Source: Bryobacterales bacterium (GTDB lineage: Bacteria; Acidobacteriota; Terriglobia; Bryobacterales; Bryobacteraceae). Taken from it: DNA of 64,000 nt. How positions within the stretch are numbered: the first letter of the stretch is position 1; each line of letters opens with the position of its first letter. A model generated the notes under the pieces. That model worked only from the letters and a program-made list of their open reading frames with translations, made no database searches and was not told the DNA's origin. Of the stretch, positions 8,227 through 17,700 are shown piece by piece. The DNA is taken from NCBI GenBank assembly GCA_020846745.1, contig JADLDI010000077.1:61674-125673 (forward strand), read 5' to 3'. A program made the position numbers and the translations under genes.

Positions 8227-9498
8227 ATGAAGTACGGGTTGATTCTCCTTCTTACGGCTGCCGCGACGTTCGGCCAACCGCGCTATGACATCCTGCTCAA
8301 AAACGGGCACCTGCTCGATGCACGCAACGGCATAAACGCACCGAGAGACGTGGCAATCACAGCAGGTAAGATAGCCGCCGTCGCCCCCCATCTCAGTTCG
8401 GACGATGCCATCAAAACTGTCGACCTTACGGGCCTGTACATCACGCCTGGCCTCGTGGACATACACACCCACGTCCTCACGATGAGCGGCCTGCGCGGGT
8501 CACTCGCCGAAGATCAGAACGTTTGGGCCGACAGCCACACCTTCCGCTACGGTGTCACCACCGTCGTCGACGCGGGTTCCTCCGGCTGGCGCACCTTTCC
8601 GGAACAGAAACAGCGCATTCTCGACCATTCCCGTACCCGCGTCCTCGCCTTCCTGAATATCGTCGGCCATGGTCAGTTGCCCCCCTACGAGCAGGACGTC
8701 ACCGACATGGATCCCAAGGCCACCGCGGACATGATCAAGCGGCATCCGGGCATCCTGGTCGGCATCAAGACCGCCCACTATCGCGGACCCGAATGGACCG
8801 CAGTCGAGCGGGCCGTCGAAGCCGGCAACTTGGCCGATGTCCCCGTAATGGTCGACTTCGGCGACTTCCGCCCCGAGCGCCCGTACGAAGAACTCGTCAC
8901 GAGGAAGCTCCGCCCGGGCGACATCTCCACCCACACGTACCTGGCCCGAGCGCCGCTGCTCGACGATCACGGAAAGATCCGCCCGTTCGTGTTTGAAGCG
9001 CGGAAACGCGGCGTGATCTTCGATGCCGGTCACGGCGGCGGCAGCTTCGTCTTTCGGCAGGCCATTCCCGCGATCCGGCAAGGGTTCCTCGTCGATTCAG
9101 TTTCAACGGACCTGCACACAGAAAGCATGAACGCCGGCATGAAGGACATGCTCAATGTCCTTTCGAAGTTCCTCAATATCGGTGTGCCACTGGCCGACGT
9201 GATCGCCCGCGCCGCCTGGCATCCCGCCCGCGAGATCAAGCGGACCGACCTCGGCCACCTCTCCGTCGGCGCCCCGGCCGACGTAGCCGTCCTGCGCGTC
9301 GAGAAAGGCGACTTTGGTTTTGTCGATTCCTTCGGCGCTCGGCTTCGCGGTGACAAGAAGCTTACTTGCGAACTCACCATCCGCGACGGCGTCGTCGTCT
9401 GGGACCTCAACGGCCTCACCCGCTCCGACTGGAACACCCTCGGCAATTACCCCAAGCAGTACGATCAGCGGTGGGACCGGACATACGGGCCCAAGTAA
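8227..9498 (+). CDS. Secreted amidohydrolase/deacetylase-family metallohydrolase
   Basis: 423-residue metal-dependent hydrolase of the amidohydrolase superfamily, dihydroorotase-like branch. A signal peptide (MKYGLILLLTAAATFGQ) is followed by the beta-sandwich segment YDILLKNGHLLDARNG, the HxH metal motif (GLVDIHTHV), a central GIKTAHY segment where a bridging Lys is expected, later STHTYL and DAGHGGGSF with further metal His, and STDLHTE, which carries the catalytic Asp region. The C-terminal ADVAVLRVEKG strand returns to the sandwich. It probably deacetylates or hydrolyses an amide or cyclic amide released from biopolymers. It is tightly coupled to the upstream isomerase by a 3-bp gap. Confidence 0.9.
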   Translation: MKYGLILLLTAAATFGQPRYDILLKNGHLLDARNGINAPRDVAITAGKIAAVAPHLSSDDAIKTVDLTGLYITPGLVDIHTHVLTMSGLRGSLAEDQNVWADSHTFRYGVTTVVDAGSSGWRTFPEQKQRILDHSRTRVLAFLNIVGHGQLPPYEQDVTDMDPKATADMIKRHPGILVGIKTAHYRGPEWTAVERAVEAGNLADVPVMVDFGDFRPERPYEELVTRKLRPGDISTHTYLARAPLLDDHGKIRPFVFEARKRGVIFDAGHGGGSFVFRQAIPAIRQGFLVDSVSTDLHTESMNAGMKDMLNVLSKFLNIGVPLADVIARAAWHPAREIKRTDLGHLSVGAPADVAVLRVEKGDFGFVDSFGARLRGDKKLTCELTIRDGVVVWDLNGLTRSDWNTLGNYPKQYDQRWDRTYGPK

Positions 9499-9528
9499 AA
9501 CGAACCCAATTAGCGCTACCGTATTGGT

Positions 9529-10839
9529 ATGTCGTCCCGCCGAGCGTTTCTTTCCACCACAACCCAGGCTACGGTCTTTTTCCTGGCCGGGCGCAAAACC
9601 CGCCTGAAAGCGGCGACATCCCCGGGGGACCAGGTCAACCTCGGCCTGATCGGGTCGGGCATTCGTGGGACGCAGCTTATCGAGGAATTCAAGCCGGCCG
9701 GGGTTCGCTTCGTGGCTGCCGCCGATCTCTATGACGGGGTGCTCACGCGACTCAAAGAACAGACCACGCCCTCGCTCAAAACCTCAAAGGACTACCGTCA
9801 TGTCCTTGACAACAAAGAAGTCGACGCTGTAGTGATCGCCACGCCGGACCACTGGCACAAGCGCATGGTCCTGGACGCACTCGCCGCCGGTAAACATGTG
9901 TATATCGAAAAGCCGATGACTTGGTCACTCGACGAAGGGGAAGAGATCATCAAAGCCGAAAAGGCTTCCGGCAAGGTTCTGCAGGTCGGCTCGCAGGCGA
10001 AAACATCGGCACTAACGGCCAAAGCGCGTGAACTCATCAAAGCGGGCCAGTTGGGCAAGGTGACCATGGTCCGGATGGCAAACCATCGCAACAACGCGCA
10101 GGGCGCCTGGAAGTACGAGATCCCGCCGGACGCGTCTCCTCAAACGATTGATTGGAAGTCGTTTCTCGGCTCGCGGCCAGACCGCCCCTTCGACCCCAAG
10201 GTGTTCTTCCAGTGGCGCTGCTGGTGGGAGTTTTCAGGCGGTGTCGCGACCGACCTGTTTGTGCACCTGTTGACCTGGCTTCACGAGGTGATGGACGTTA
10301 AGGCGCCGGTCTCGGTGGCCTCGCAAGGAGGGCTGTACTTCTGGAAGGATGGCCGCAACGTTCCCGACGTGATGAATTCGATCTTCGAATACGAAGAAGG
10401 CTTCGTCGCCGATATGTACGTCCATCTGGCCAACTCTTCGCCTACACCGGGCAACATCATCATGGGCGACAAAGGCACGATCCTCGAAGAGCGTGGCAAG
10501 CTGGTCTTCATTCCGGAACCAGTCGATACCAATGTCCAGGGATATGGCACGCTACAGTGGCCCAAGGCGATGCGCGCAGCCTATTTCGAATCGAAGGGCT
10601 ATACGGCGGACGGACGTCCGAAGACGAAGCCGCAGCCCCGTCCGGAACCGGAGGAGATCGCCGTCGAGCGCGGGCCGTCTCACGCCGAGCAGTTCATCCT
10701 GTCGATCCGCAACAACAAACCCTCGCGCGAGAATGCCACGGAAGGACATCTGGCCGCGGGCGCGGGGCATATTGCCAACATCGCCTACCGGGAGCACCGC
10801 AAAGTCCGCTGGAACTGGCGGACGAACACGGTCAGCTAG
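9529..10839 (+). CDS. Exported Gfo/Idh/MocA-family oxidoreductase
   Basis: 436-residue NAD(P)-dependent oxidoreductase with a Tat-type leader (MSSRRAFLSTTTQATVFFLAG). The Rossmann domain shows NLGLIGSGIRGTQLIEEF, AAADLYDG, VDAVVIATPDHWHKRM and the catalytic EKPM motif (KHVYIEKPMTW) typical of the family. The C-terminal dimerisation domain contains WWEFSGGVATDLFVHLLTW. Proteins of this type act on sugars or inositols, and some exported members are glycoside-processing enzymes with a tightly bound cofactor. It starts 30 bp after the amidohydrolase in the same direction, so it probably ends that operon. Substrate unknown. Confidence 0.92.
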   Translation: MSSRRAFLSTTTQATVFFLAGRKTRLKAATSPGDQVNLGLIGSGIRGTQLIEEFKPAGVRFVAAADLYDGVLTRLKEQTTPSLKTSKDYRHVLDNKEVDAVVIATPDHWHKRMVLDALAAGKHVYIEKPMTWSLDEGEEIIKAEKASGKVLQVGSQAKTSALTAKARELIKAGQLGKVTMVRMANHRNNAQGAWKYEIPPDASPQTIDWKSFLGSRPDRPFDPKVFFQWRCWWEFSGGVATDLFVHLLTWLHEVMDVKAPVSVASQGGLYFWKDGRNVPDVMNSIFEYEEGFVADMYVHLANSSPTPGNIIMGDKGTILEERGKLVFIPEPVDTNVQGYGTLQWPKAMRAAYFESKGYTADGRPKTKPQPRPEPEEIAVERGPSHAEQFILSIRNNKPSRENATEGHLAAGAGHIANIAYREHRKVRWNWRTNTVS

Positions 10840-10884
10840 GCAATTCTCCTCCCCCTTTGGCCTAAGTTTTTGTCCGGAACTGCC

Positions 10885-10902
10885 GATCTCTTAAGGGAGA
10901 TC
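10885..10902 (+). promoter_or_regulatory. Inverted repeat enclosing the motA ribosome binding site
   Basis: gatctc-ttaagg-gagatc is a perfect 6-bp inverted repeat with a 6-nt loop. It ends at the base before the ATG chosen for motA. The ribosome binding site aagggaga lies in the loop and the 3' arm, so folding of the mRNA would hide it. A role in translational control is inference; the symmetry itself is seen directly. Confidence 0.45.
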
Positions 10903-11757
10903 ATGCTGGTAATCGTTGGAATTCTGGTAGTCATCGGTGCGGTCATCGGAGGATATCTGCTGGAGCATGGTCAACTGATTCTGCTTTGGCAACCCGCGGA
11001 ATTGGTGATCATCGGCGGCGCGGCTCTCGGTACCCTCCTAATTGCAAACCCCCCGATGGTCGTCAAGAAGATCATTGCGGGTATCATCGGCACCCTGAAA
11101 GGGAGCAAATACACCAAGCAACTCTACTTGGACACGCTTAAGCTGATCTATCAACTGTTCAGTTCGGCGCGGAAGAACGGGGCGACGAAACTGGAAGCCG
11201 ACATCGAAACTCCTTCCTCAAGCGACGTCTTCAGCGCATATCCGAAGATTGTCGCCGACCATCACGCACTCGACTTCATGTGCGACACCCTGCGCATGTA
11301 CGTCTCATCGGGAACGGAACCATTCATGCTCGATCAAATGATGGAACTCGACGTTGAAGTCCATCACAGCGAAGCCCACACGCCCATCTCATCACTGACG
11401 ACGGTGGCAGACTCGCTGCCTGGTCTGGGAATCGTGGCTGCCGTCCTCGGCATCGTTATCACAATGAGTTCGCTGGGCGGTCCGCCGGAAGAACTCGGCC
11501 ATAAAGTGGCCGCCGCCCTTGTTGGAACGTTCCTTGGCATTCTGTTGTGCTACGGCTTCCTGAGTCCCATTGCCGGCAGCATGTCGAAAATGGCGGATTC
11601 CGAATCGCAGTACTTAAACGTGATTCGGGTCGGCGTGATCGCATACGCCAAAGGCAATGCGCCTATTCTGTGCGCGGAGTTTGCCCGGCGCGCCATCCCA
11701 CACTCGGTGAGGCCATCGTTCAAGGAGATGGAAACCGCCTGCCGGGGAGGTAGTTAG
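10903..11757 (+). CDS. motA: MotA/TolQ-type proton channel, flagellar motor stator MotA
   Basis: 284-residue inner-membrane stator subunit that forms a proton channel with MotB. The track starts at TTG 10870; ATG 10903 is preferred because aagggaga lies 2-9 bases upstream and the resulting MLVIVGILVVIGAVIGGYL matches the MotA N-terminus. Other MotA hallmarks: WQPAELVIIGGAALG, a cytoplasmic loop of about 100 residues, and the third/fourth helices with DSLPGLGIVAAVLGIVI and the conserved Pro, then ALVGTFLGILLCYGFLSP. It is followed 3 bp later by motB. No other flagellar or chemotaxis gene is in the window. Confidence 0.95.
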   Translation: MLVIVGILVVIGAVIGGYLLEHGQLILLWQPAELVIIGGAALGTLLIANPPMVVKKIIAGIIGTLKGSKYTKQLYLDTLKLIYQLFSSARKNGATKLEADIETPSSSDVFSAYPKIVADHHALDFMCDTLRMYVSSGTEPFMLDQMMELDVEVHHSEAHTPISSLTTVADSLPGLGIVAAVLGIVITMSSLGGPPEELGHKVAAALVGTFLGILLCYGFLSPIAGSMSKMADSESQYLNVIRVGVIAYAKGNAPILCAEFARRAIPHSVRPSFKEMETACRGGS

Positions 11758-11760
11758 GTC

Positions 11761-12612
11761 ATGGCGGAAGCGGCAGCGCCCATCATCATCGTCAAAAAGA
11801 AAGTCGGCGGCCATGGTCATCACGGCGGCGCGTGGAAAGTTGCTTATGCCGATTTTGTCACGGCGATGATGGCGCTTTTTATGGTGCTCTGGCTGTTGAA
11901 CGCCGGCCCTAAGGTGAAAGAGGCCGTCGGCGCCTACTTCCGCGATCCCACCGGCAAGGGCAAGCAGACGGGGTCGAGCGCGGTAGGACAAGGTGGCGCC
12001 TCGATCGGCGTATCGAAGAACGACATGAACAAGATCAAGGAAGAACTTAAGAACGCCATGAAGCAGATGTCCGAGTTCAAGGTTTTGAAAGATCATGTGT
12101 CGATGACCGTCACCGGAGAAGGACTTCGTATCGAACTGCTCGAAACCGAAAAAGGCCTGTTCTTCGAAAGTGGCCGGGTAGACCCCAGCAGGAACGGCGA
12201 AGAACTGCTCGTGCTCATGGCGCATGAACTATCGAAACTGCCCAACAACATCCTGATCGAAGGTCATACCGATTCAAAGCCGCTTAAGTCAGCCGACGGT
12301 TACAGTAATTGGGAATTGTCGGTGGATCGTGCCAATGAGGCCCGCAAGATCATGGAAGGGTCCGGATTGCGGCAAGGCCAGATTGTCCAGGTCCGTGGAT
12401 TTGCCGACCGGAAACCCCGGGTCATTGAGGATCCAGCGAACGATTCCAATCGCCGGGTTTCGATCATCGTCCAATATCTGGAACCGCAGCACGCCGAAAA
12501 ACCAGCGGCAGAGGCGGCCAAGGCCGAAGGCGGCGGTCACGGCGAACCGGCAAAACCGGAAGGTGAGTCGCACGGCGGCTCCGTTCCCGCCAAAGCCCCG
12601 GCTCACCACTAA
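11761..12612 (+). CDS. motB: Flagellar motor stator protein MotB (OmpA-like C-terminal domain)
   Basis: 283-residue stator partner of MotA, anchoring the channel to peptidoglycan. The N-terminus (PIIIVKKK...HHGGAWKVAYADFVTAMMALFMVLWLL) holds the single transmembrane helix with the proton-carrying Asp at residue 31, then a plug/linker region. An OmpA/MotB domain (about 110-240) shows the peptidoglycan-binding IEGHTDSKPL, LSVDRANEARKIM and SNRRVSIIV motifs. The last 40 residues are a low-complexity Ala/Lys/Gly/His tail (EKPAAEAAKAEGGGHG...), which is extra. It is co-transcribed with motA. Flagellar use is likely, but a gliding or other rotary role cannot be excluded without seeing other motility genes. 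Confidence 0.95.
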   Translation: MAEAAAPIIIVKKKVGGHGHHGGAWKVAYADFVTAMMALFMVLWLLNAGPKVKEAVGAYFRDPTGKGKQTGSSAVGQGGASIGVSKNDMNKIKEELKNAMKQMSEFKVLKDHVSMTVTGEGLRIELLETEKGLFFESGRVDPSRNGEELLVLMAHELSKLPNNILIEGHTDSKPLKSADGYSNWELSVDRANEARKIMEGSGLRQGQIVQVRGFADRKPRVIEDPANDSNRRVSIIVQYLEPQHAEKPAAEAAKAEGGGHGEPAKPEGESHGGSVPAKAPAHH

Positions 12613-12636
12613 TACATAAGCGATACAGTGGGAGGG

Positions 12637-13275
12637 ATGCGCGCTTTCGCCGCCCTCCTGCTTCTGTTTCTGCCCGCCGCCGCCCAGCCCACTATGGAAG
12701 CTCTTGGGCAGAAGTGGACCGTCCCGATTGCGGACGATTGGAAAGTGGAATCCGTCGATGGTATTCCAACGCTTCAGTTGCTGGTGCCGCGACCATCGAC
12801 ACAGCCACGCCGCCCCACTCAGTATGCGCTGGCCCAAACACCCGATTATCAGCAGCTTACGCTGGAACTTGAGATGAAAAAGGAGCCGGCCGCGCTCCGC
12901 AACCGGCGCACTTCATTGATGATCGTTTACGCTTGGCGCGATAAAGATCACTTCAATTACGCGCACCTGTCGGTGGACGCCGCCCGGCAACAGTCTGTGC
13001 ACAACGGCATTTTCCATGTTTATGGCGGCGACCGCGTGCGGATCAGCTCCGAAGAGGGTCCGCCAACGCTCACGGACGAGAGCTGGCACAAGGTGAAGCT
13101 GGTCTACGATGGTTCGAAAGGCCGGGTAGATGTTTACGTTAACGGCGAGAGTTCCCCCTCCATGCGCGCGGTGGATCTGTCCCTTGGTGCTGGAAAATTC
13201 GGCATCGGCAGCTTCTTCGATTTGGGTTCGTTTCGAAAGTTGAAAGTCACCGGCAAGACCGCCTCCGGTTCCTGA
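12637..13275 (+). CDS. Secreted LamG/concanavalin-like beta-sandwich protein (DUF1080-like)
   Basis: About 212-residue exported protein: signal peptide MRAFAALLLLFLPAAAQ, then a single jelly-roll resembling the 3-keto-disaccharide hydrolase/LamG group. Supporting segments are YQQLTLELEMKKEP, the SLMIVYAWRDKDHFNYAHLS strand pair, ESWHKVKLVYDGSKGRVDVYVNG (a very typical LamG strand) and FGIGSFFDLGSFRKLKVTG at the end. ATG 12637 follows gggagg almost directly, so the spacing is poor; GTG 12628 is the alternative and leaves the signal peptide intact. It is likely to bind or act on a carbohydrate; the activity is unproven. It follows motB by 24 bp. Confidence 0.75.
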   Translation: MRAFAALLLLFLPAAAQPTMEALGQKWTVPIADDWKVESVDGIPTLQLLVPRPSTQPRRPTQYALAQTPDYQQLTLELEMKKEPAALRNRRTSLMIVYAWRDKDHFNYAHLSVDAARQQSVHNGIFHVYGGDRVRISSEEGPPTLTDESWHKVKLVYDGSKGRVDVYVNGESSPSMRAVDLSLGAGKFGIGSFFDLGSFRKLKVTGKTASGS

Positions 13276-13394
13276 CCCCTGGAATCGGGGGGTATTAGAA
13301 GCCGAACGGACGGGATGCCGGACTTCGCGATAGAATCAGTCGTTCCAATTTAGTAACATAACGAGCCATCCAGTCGCCATCTAAGAGTCAGCAC

Positions 13395-14702
13395 ATGAAT
13401 AGTCGAGCCAAGCTTACAGGCGTGGTGTTTGCCTGCACCGGCGTGATGCTTTTTACAGCCTCTGTGGCCTGCAACCGGGAAGCGGCCGCGGACACAAAGA
13501 AATCGGGCAAGAAGGGCATGGAAGTAGTGCCGGTAGCCGTGGCGAAAGTCACCGCGCGAGATGTCCCTCTTGACGTGCAAGTTATTGGAAATGTTGAGGC
13601 ATTTTCAACGGTTAGCGTCAAGGCCCGTGTCACTGGACTGATCGAGAAGGTCCACTTCCGTGAAGGCGAATATGTGCAAAAAGGCGCAATGCTGTTCACC
13701 ATCGATCCCGTGCCTTTCGAGAACGCGCTGGCCGAAGCGGACGCCAACCTGGCTCGTAGCCGCGCACAATTGGAACAGGCGAAAGCCAACCTCAGCCGCG
13801 ACATGGCTCAGCAGAAGTTCCTGGCGTCGCAGGCACTTCGTTTCGCAAATTTGCAGAAAGAAGGCGTGATCTCGAAAGACCAAGCCGAGCAATACCAGGC
13901 AAACGCCGACGTCGCGGCACAAGCCGTGGTTGCCGACAAGGCATCGATCGCCAGCGCGGAAGCCACCATCAACAGCCTGCAAGCAACACTGAATACCGCT
14001 CGAATCAACCTCGGTTACACCAGGGTAAAGTCCCCGGTGGATGGACGCACGGGTAACCTCACCGCCAAAGAAGGCAACCTCGCCACCGCTAACGTCACCG
14101 AACTGATTTCGATCAGCCAGGTGCAGCCTATTTATGTCACCTTCTCAGTTCCCGAGACACAGTTGGCGAGCGTGAAGGAAGCGATGAGCGGCGGCAAACT
14201 CCCGGTTTCGGCTACGCCCCCAGACGACCCAGCGACGCCCGAGCGCGGCATGCTGACCTTTGTCGACAGCAGCGTCGACCCCAGCACCGGCACCATTAAG
14301 CTGAAAGGCACGTTCACCAATCCGTCCCGGCGCCTTTGGCCCGGCCAGTTTGTGCGCGTCACCCTGCGGCTAGGGCAGAGAGCCGGGGCGCTGATGGTTC
14401 CCAACCAGGCAGTACAAACCGGGCAGGACGGCTCGTTTGTTTATCGTGTCAAGGCGGACAGTTCCGTAGAACCGGTGAACGTAACCACGGCCGGCCGCGT
14501 CGAACAAGACATCATCATTGCCCGCGGACTCGATGTGGGCGACACCGTTGTAACGGAAGGCCAACTTCGCCTAGCGCCCGGCATGCGTGTCCGGTTGCGT
14601 GGCGAGGGGGGCGAGAAAGGGGGCGGCGGTCGAAAGGGAAAGCGGGCCGGCAGCGGCGGCGCTGAGGGGTCCAAAAGCGGTCCACCGGCAAAGGGCGATT
14701 AA
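13395..14702 (+). CDS. RND efflux periplasmic adaptor subunit (MdtA/AcrA-like)
   Basis: 435-residue membrane fusion protein linking an RND pump to an outer-membrane channel. An N-terminal hydrophobic leader ends at a Cys (about residue 26), so a lipoprotein is possible, though the lipobox is weak. The first barrel-sandwich half (VIGNVEAFSTVSVKARVTGLIEKVHFREGEYVQKG) is followed by a long alpha-hairpin, the returning lipoyl half (INLGYTRVKSPVDGRTG), a beta-barrel and a membrane-proximal domain (MVPNQAVQTGQDGSFVYRV). The C-terminal 40 residues are Gly/Lys-rich. It starts a three-gene operon, 18 bp before the first permease. No TolC homolog is encoded on this strand. Confidence 0.93.
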   Translation: MNSRAKLTGVVFACTGVMLFTASVACNREAAADTKKSGKKGMEVVPVAVAKVTARDVPLDVQVIGNVEAFSTVSVKARVTGLIEKVHFREGEYVQKGAMLFTIDPVPFENALAEADANLARSRAQLEQAKANLSRDMAQQKFLASQALRFANLQKEGVISKDQAEQYQANADVAAQAVVADKASIASAEATINSLQATLNTARINLGYTRVKSPVDGRTGNLTAKEGNLATANVTELISISQVQPIYVTFSVPETQLASVKEAMSGGKLPVSATPPDDPATPERGMLTFVDSSVDPSTGTIKLKGTFTNPSRRLWPGQFVRVTLRLGQRAGALMVPNQAVQTGQDGSFVYRVKADSSVEPVNVTTAGRVEQDIIIARGLDVGDTVVTEGQLRLAPGMRVRLRGEGGEKGGGGRKGKRAGSGGAEGSKSGPPAKGD

Positions 14703-14720
14703 TCGGGCGGAGGCGTAGGG

Positions 14721-17700
14721 ATGAACTTTTCCGCGATCTTTATTAAGCGGCCGGTCGCGACCAGTCTTCTGATGCTGGCGCTCGCCGTGTTCGGAGCCAT
14801 GTCGTATGAACTGCTCCCGGTCGCGGACCTGCCTAACGTCGACTTCCCTACCCTCGTTGTCTCCGCCAGCCTGCCTGGCGCCAACCCCGACACCATGGCG
14901 TCCGCCGTGGCCACTCCGCTGGAACGCCAATTCACCAGCATCGCCGGTCTCGACACCATGACGTCGTCGAACGCCACCGGCAGCACGTCCATCACGCTGA
15001 CCTTCAGTCTGGACCGCGACCTCGATGGAGCCGCCGTCGACGTGCAGACCGCAATTGCGGAAGCGATGCCGCTACTGCCGCCCGGCATGCCGAGTCCGCC
15101 GTCGTTCCGTAAGTACAACCCGTCTGACTCGCCCATCATGTTCCTGGGGTTGACATCCACCACAATGCCGCTTTACTCGCTCCAGGAGTTTGCCGAAACC
15201 GAAATCGCGCAGCGCCTGTCGATGGTGAACGGCGTCGCGCAGGTGAACGTCTTCGGCGCACAGAAGTACGCGGTGCGCGTGCAGGTCGACCCGGAGAAGC
15301 TCGCCTCGCGCAAAATTGGTATCGATGAAGTGGGCAATGCGCTCAGGCGATGGAACGTGAACCTGCCGACAGGCACTCTCTGGGGCGAGCGCCAAGCCCT
15401 CAACATTCGCGCGAACGGCCAGCTTCGCAATGCCGAACAGTTCCGGGAAGTGACGGTCGCCTACCGCAATGGCGCACCGGTCAAGGTAGGCGAGATTGCC
15501 GAAGTAAAGGACAGCGTCGAGGACGACAAAACGGCTTCCTGGCTTTACCAAAACGGCAAAGGCATCAAAGGACTGAACGTCGCCATCATGCGGCAGCCCA
15601 ATTCGAACGTTATCCAGGTGAACGATCAGATCCGGAAGATGATTCCGGAAGTTCGCGAGAAGTTGCCGCCATCGGTCGAACTCTCCATCCGCGGCGACCG
15701 GTCGAAGAACATTCGCGAAGCTTTCGACGACATTCAGTTCACGATGCTCTCCGCCGTCGTGCTCGTCATCCTGGTCATCTTCTTGTTCCTTCGCAACGCC
15801 CGCGCCACTTTCATTCCGGCGATGGCTTTGCCGCTGTCTCTGCTGGGCACACTCGCCGTCATGCTGTTGCTGGGCTTCAGCCTGAACAACCTTTCGATGA
15901 TGGCGTTAATCCTTTCGGTAGGCTTCGTAGTCGATGACGCGATCGTGATGCTCGAAAACATCGTCCGCCACATCGAGCGCGGCGAAAACGTCATCCAAGC
16001 CTCCTATCAGGGCTCGCGAGAGATCAGCTTCACGATCATCTCCATGACCGTCTCGCTCGCGGCCGTATTTATCCCCATTCTCTTCATGAGCGGGTTGCTC
16101 GGCCGGCTCTTCCACGAATTTGCGGTCACCATCGTAATCGCCATTCTGCTGTCCGGCTTCGTTTCCATCTCGCTCACGCCGATGCTTTGCAGCAAATTGC
16201 TCAAATCGGCGCACGACGAAAAGATGAGTTGGGCGTTCCGCGCCACGGAGTGGTTCTACCAGTTGATGCTCGCCTGGTACGACTGGTCGCTGCGGCTCGT
16301 TCTGCGCTTCCGCCCCATCATGCTGGTAGTCTTTTTCGTTACCATCGGGCTGACGGTCCAACTGTTCCGGATCGTGCCCAAAGGGTTTATCCCGGACACC
16401 GACAGCGACACCGCGTACGCCAACACCGAAGCGCTCCAGGGCATCTCCTACTACAAAATGGCGCAGTATCAGCAGCGCATCGGCGAGATACTCAGTACCG
16501 ATCCGAACGTCGAATCGGTGATGATCAGCGCCGGCGGCAGTTTCAACCAAAGCTCCAACACAGCCCGGTCGTTTATCACGCTCAAGCCGCGCAAACAACG
16601 GCCTCTCGGCGTACAGGGATTTATCGATAAGATGCGTCCTCAGATGGGCCGCCTGGTCGGCACCCGCGTCGTGATCACCGCGCCGCCGGCCATCCGCATC
16701 GGCGGCCGCATGTCGCGTGGGCAGTATGAGTTTACGCTGCAAGGGCCCGATTCGGACGAGCTGTACCGGCAGGCCGGCGTGATGCAGCGCGCGATCTCGC
16801 GAATCGATGGCGTGGCCGACGTTACCAGCGACCTGCAGATCAAGAACCCGCGCCTGAACATTCAAGTCGATCGCGACAAAGTGGCCGCGATGAACCTCAA
16901 CATGCGCGACGTCTCAAACGCCATGTACGACGCTTTCGGACCCCGCTGGTCGTCCACCATCTATGGCGCCAACGCGCAATACAAGGTGCTGCTTGAGGTG
17001 AAACCTGCGTATCAGGAACACCCCGACCTGCTGTCGAAGCTCTACTTTAAGAACATGAACGGTGTCCTCATCCCCATGGACGCCTTTGCCAGCACTTACA
17101 CCGATGCCGGACCGCAAACGATTAACCACTCCGGGCAGTTACCCTCCGTAACCGTCTCCTATAACATCCGGCCCGGCACAGCCTTGGGCGACGTTGTCGA
17201 AGCCATCCAAGAGCAGTCCCTACGCCTGCCCGACACCATTCAGACGAGTTTCCAGGGCACGGCCAAAGCGTTCCAGGATTCATTGTCGAACATGACGGTC
17301 CTGCTGATTGTCGCGCTGGCTGTCGTCTATATCTGCCTGGGCGTTTTATATGAAAGTTATGTCCATCCATTAACGATCTTGTCCGGACTGCCATCGGCCG
17401 CCCTTGGCGCGCTGCTCTCGTTGATCGTATTCCGGCAGGAACTGAACATTTACGCCTTTGTCGGTCTCTTCATGTTGATCGGAATCGTGAAGAAAAACGC
17501 CATCATGCAGATCGATTTCGCGCTTGAAGCCGAGCGCAACTACGGCAAGTCTCCGCGCGATGCGATCTACGAAGGCTGTATCATCCGGTTCCGCCCCATT
17601 TTGATGACCACCATGGCCGCCCTGCTGGGCGTACTGCCTATTGCCATCGGTTTCGGCGCCGGCGGCGAAACACGCCGCCCGTTGGGCGTAGCAGTCGCCG

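Noticed and set aside
13275-13293. acccc-tggaatcgg-ggggt as a terminator
   Set aside because: Stem of only five pairs and no T-run after it.
15906-16865. 319-aa minus-strand ORF opposite the first RND permease
   Set aside because: Composition rich in Arg/His/Asp with no motif; antisense shadow of a GC-rich gene whose sense frame is certain.
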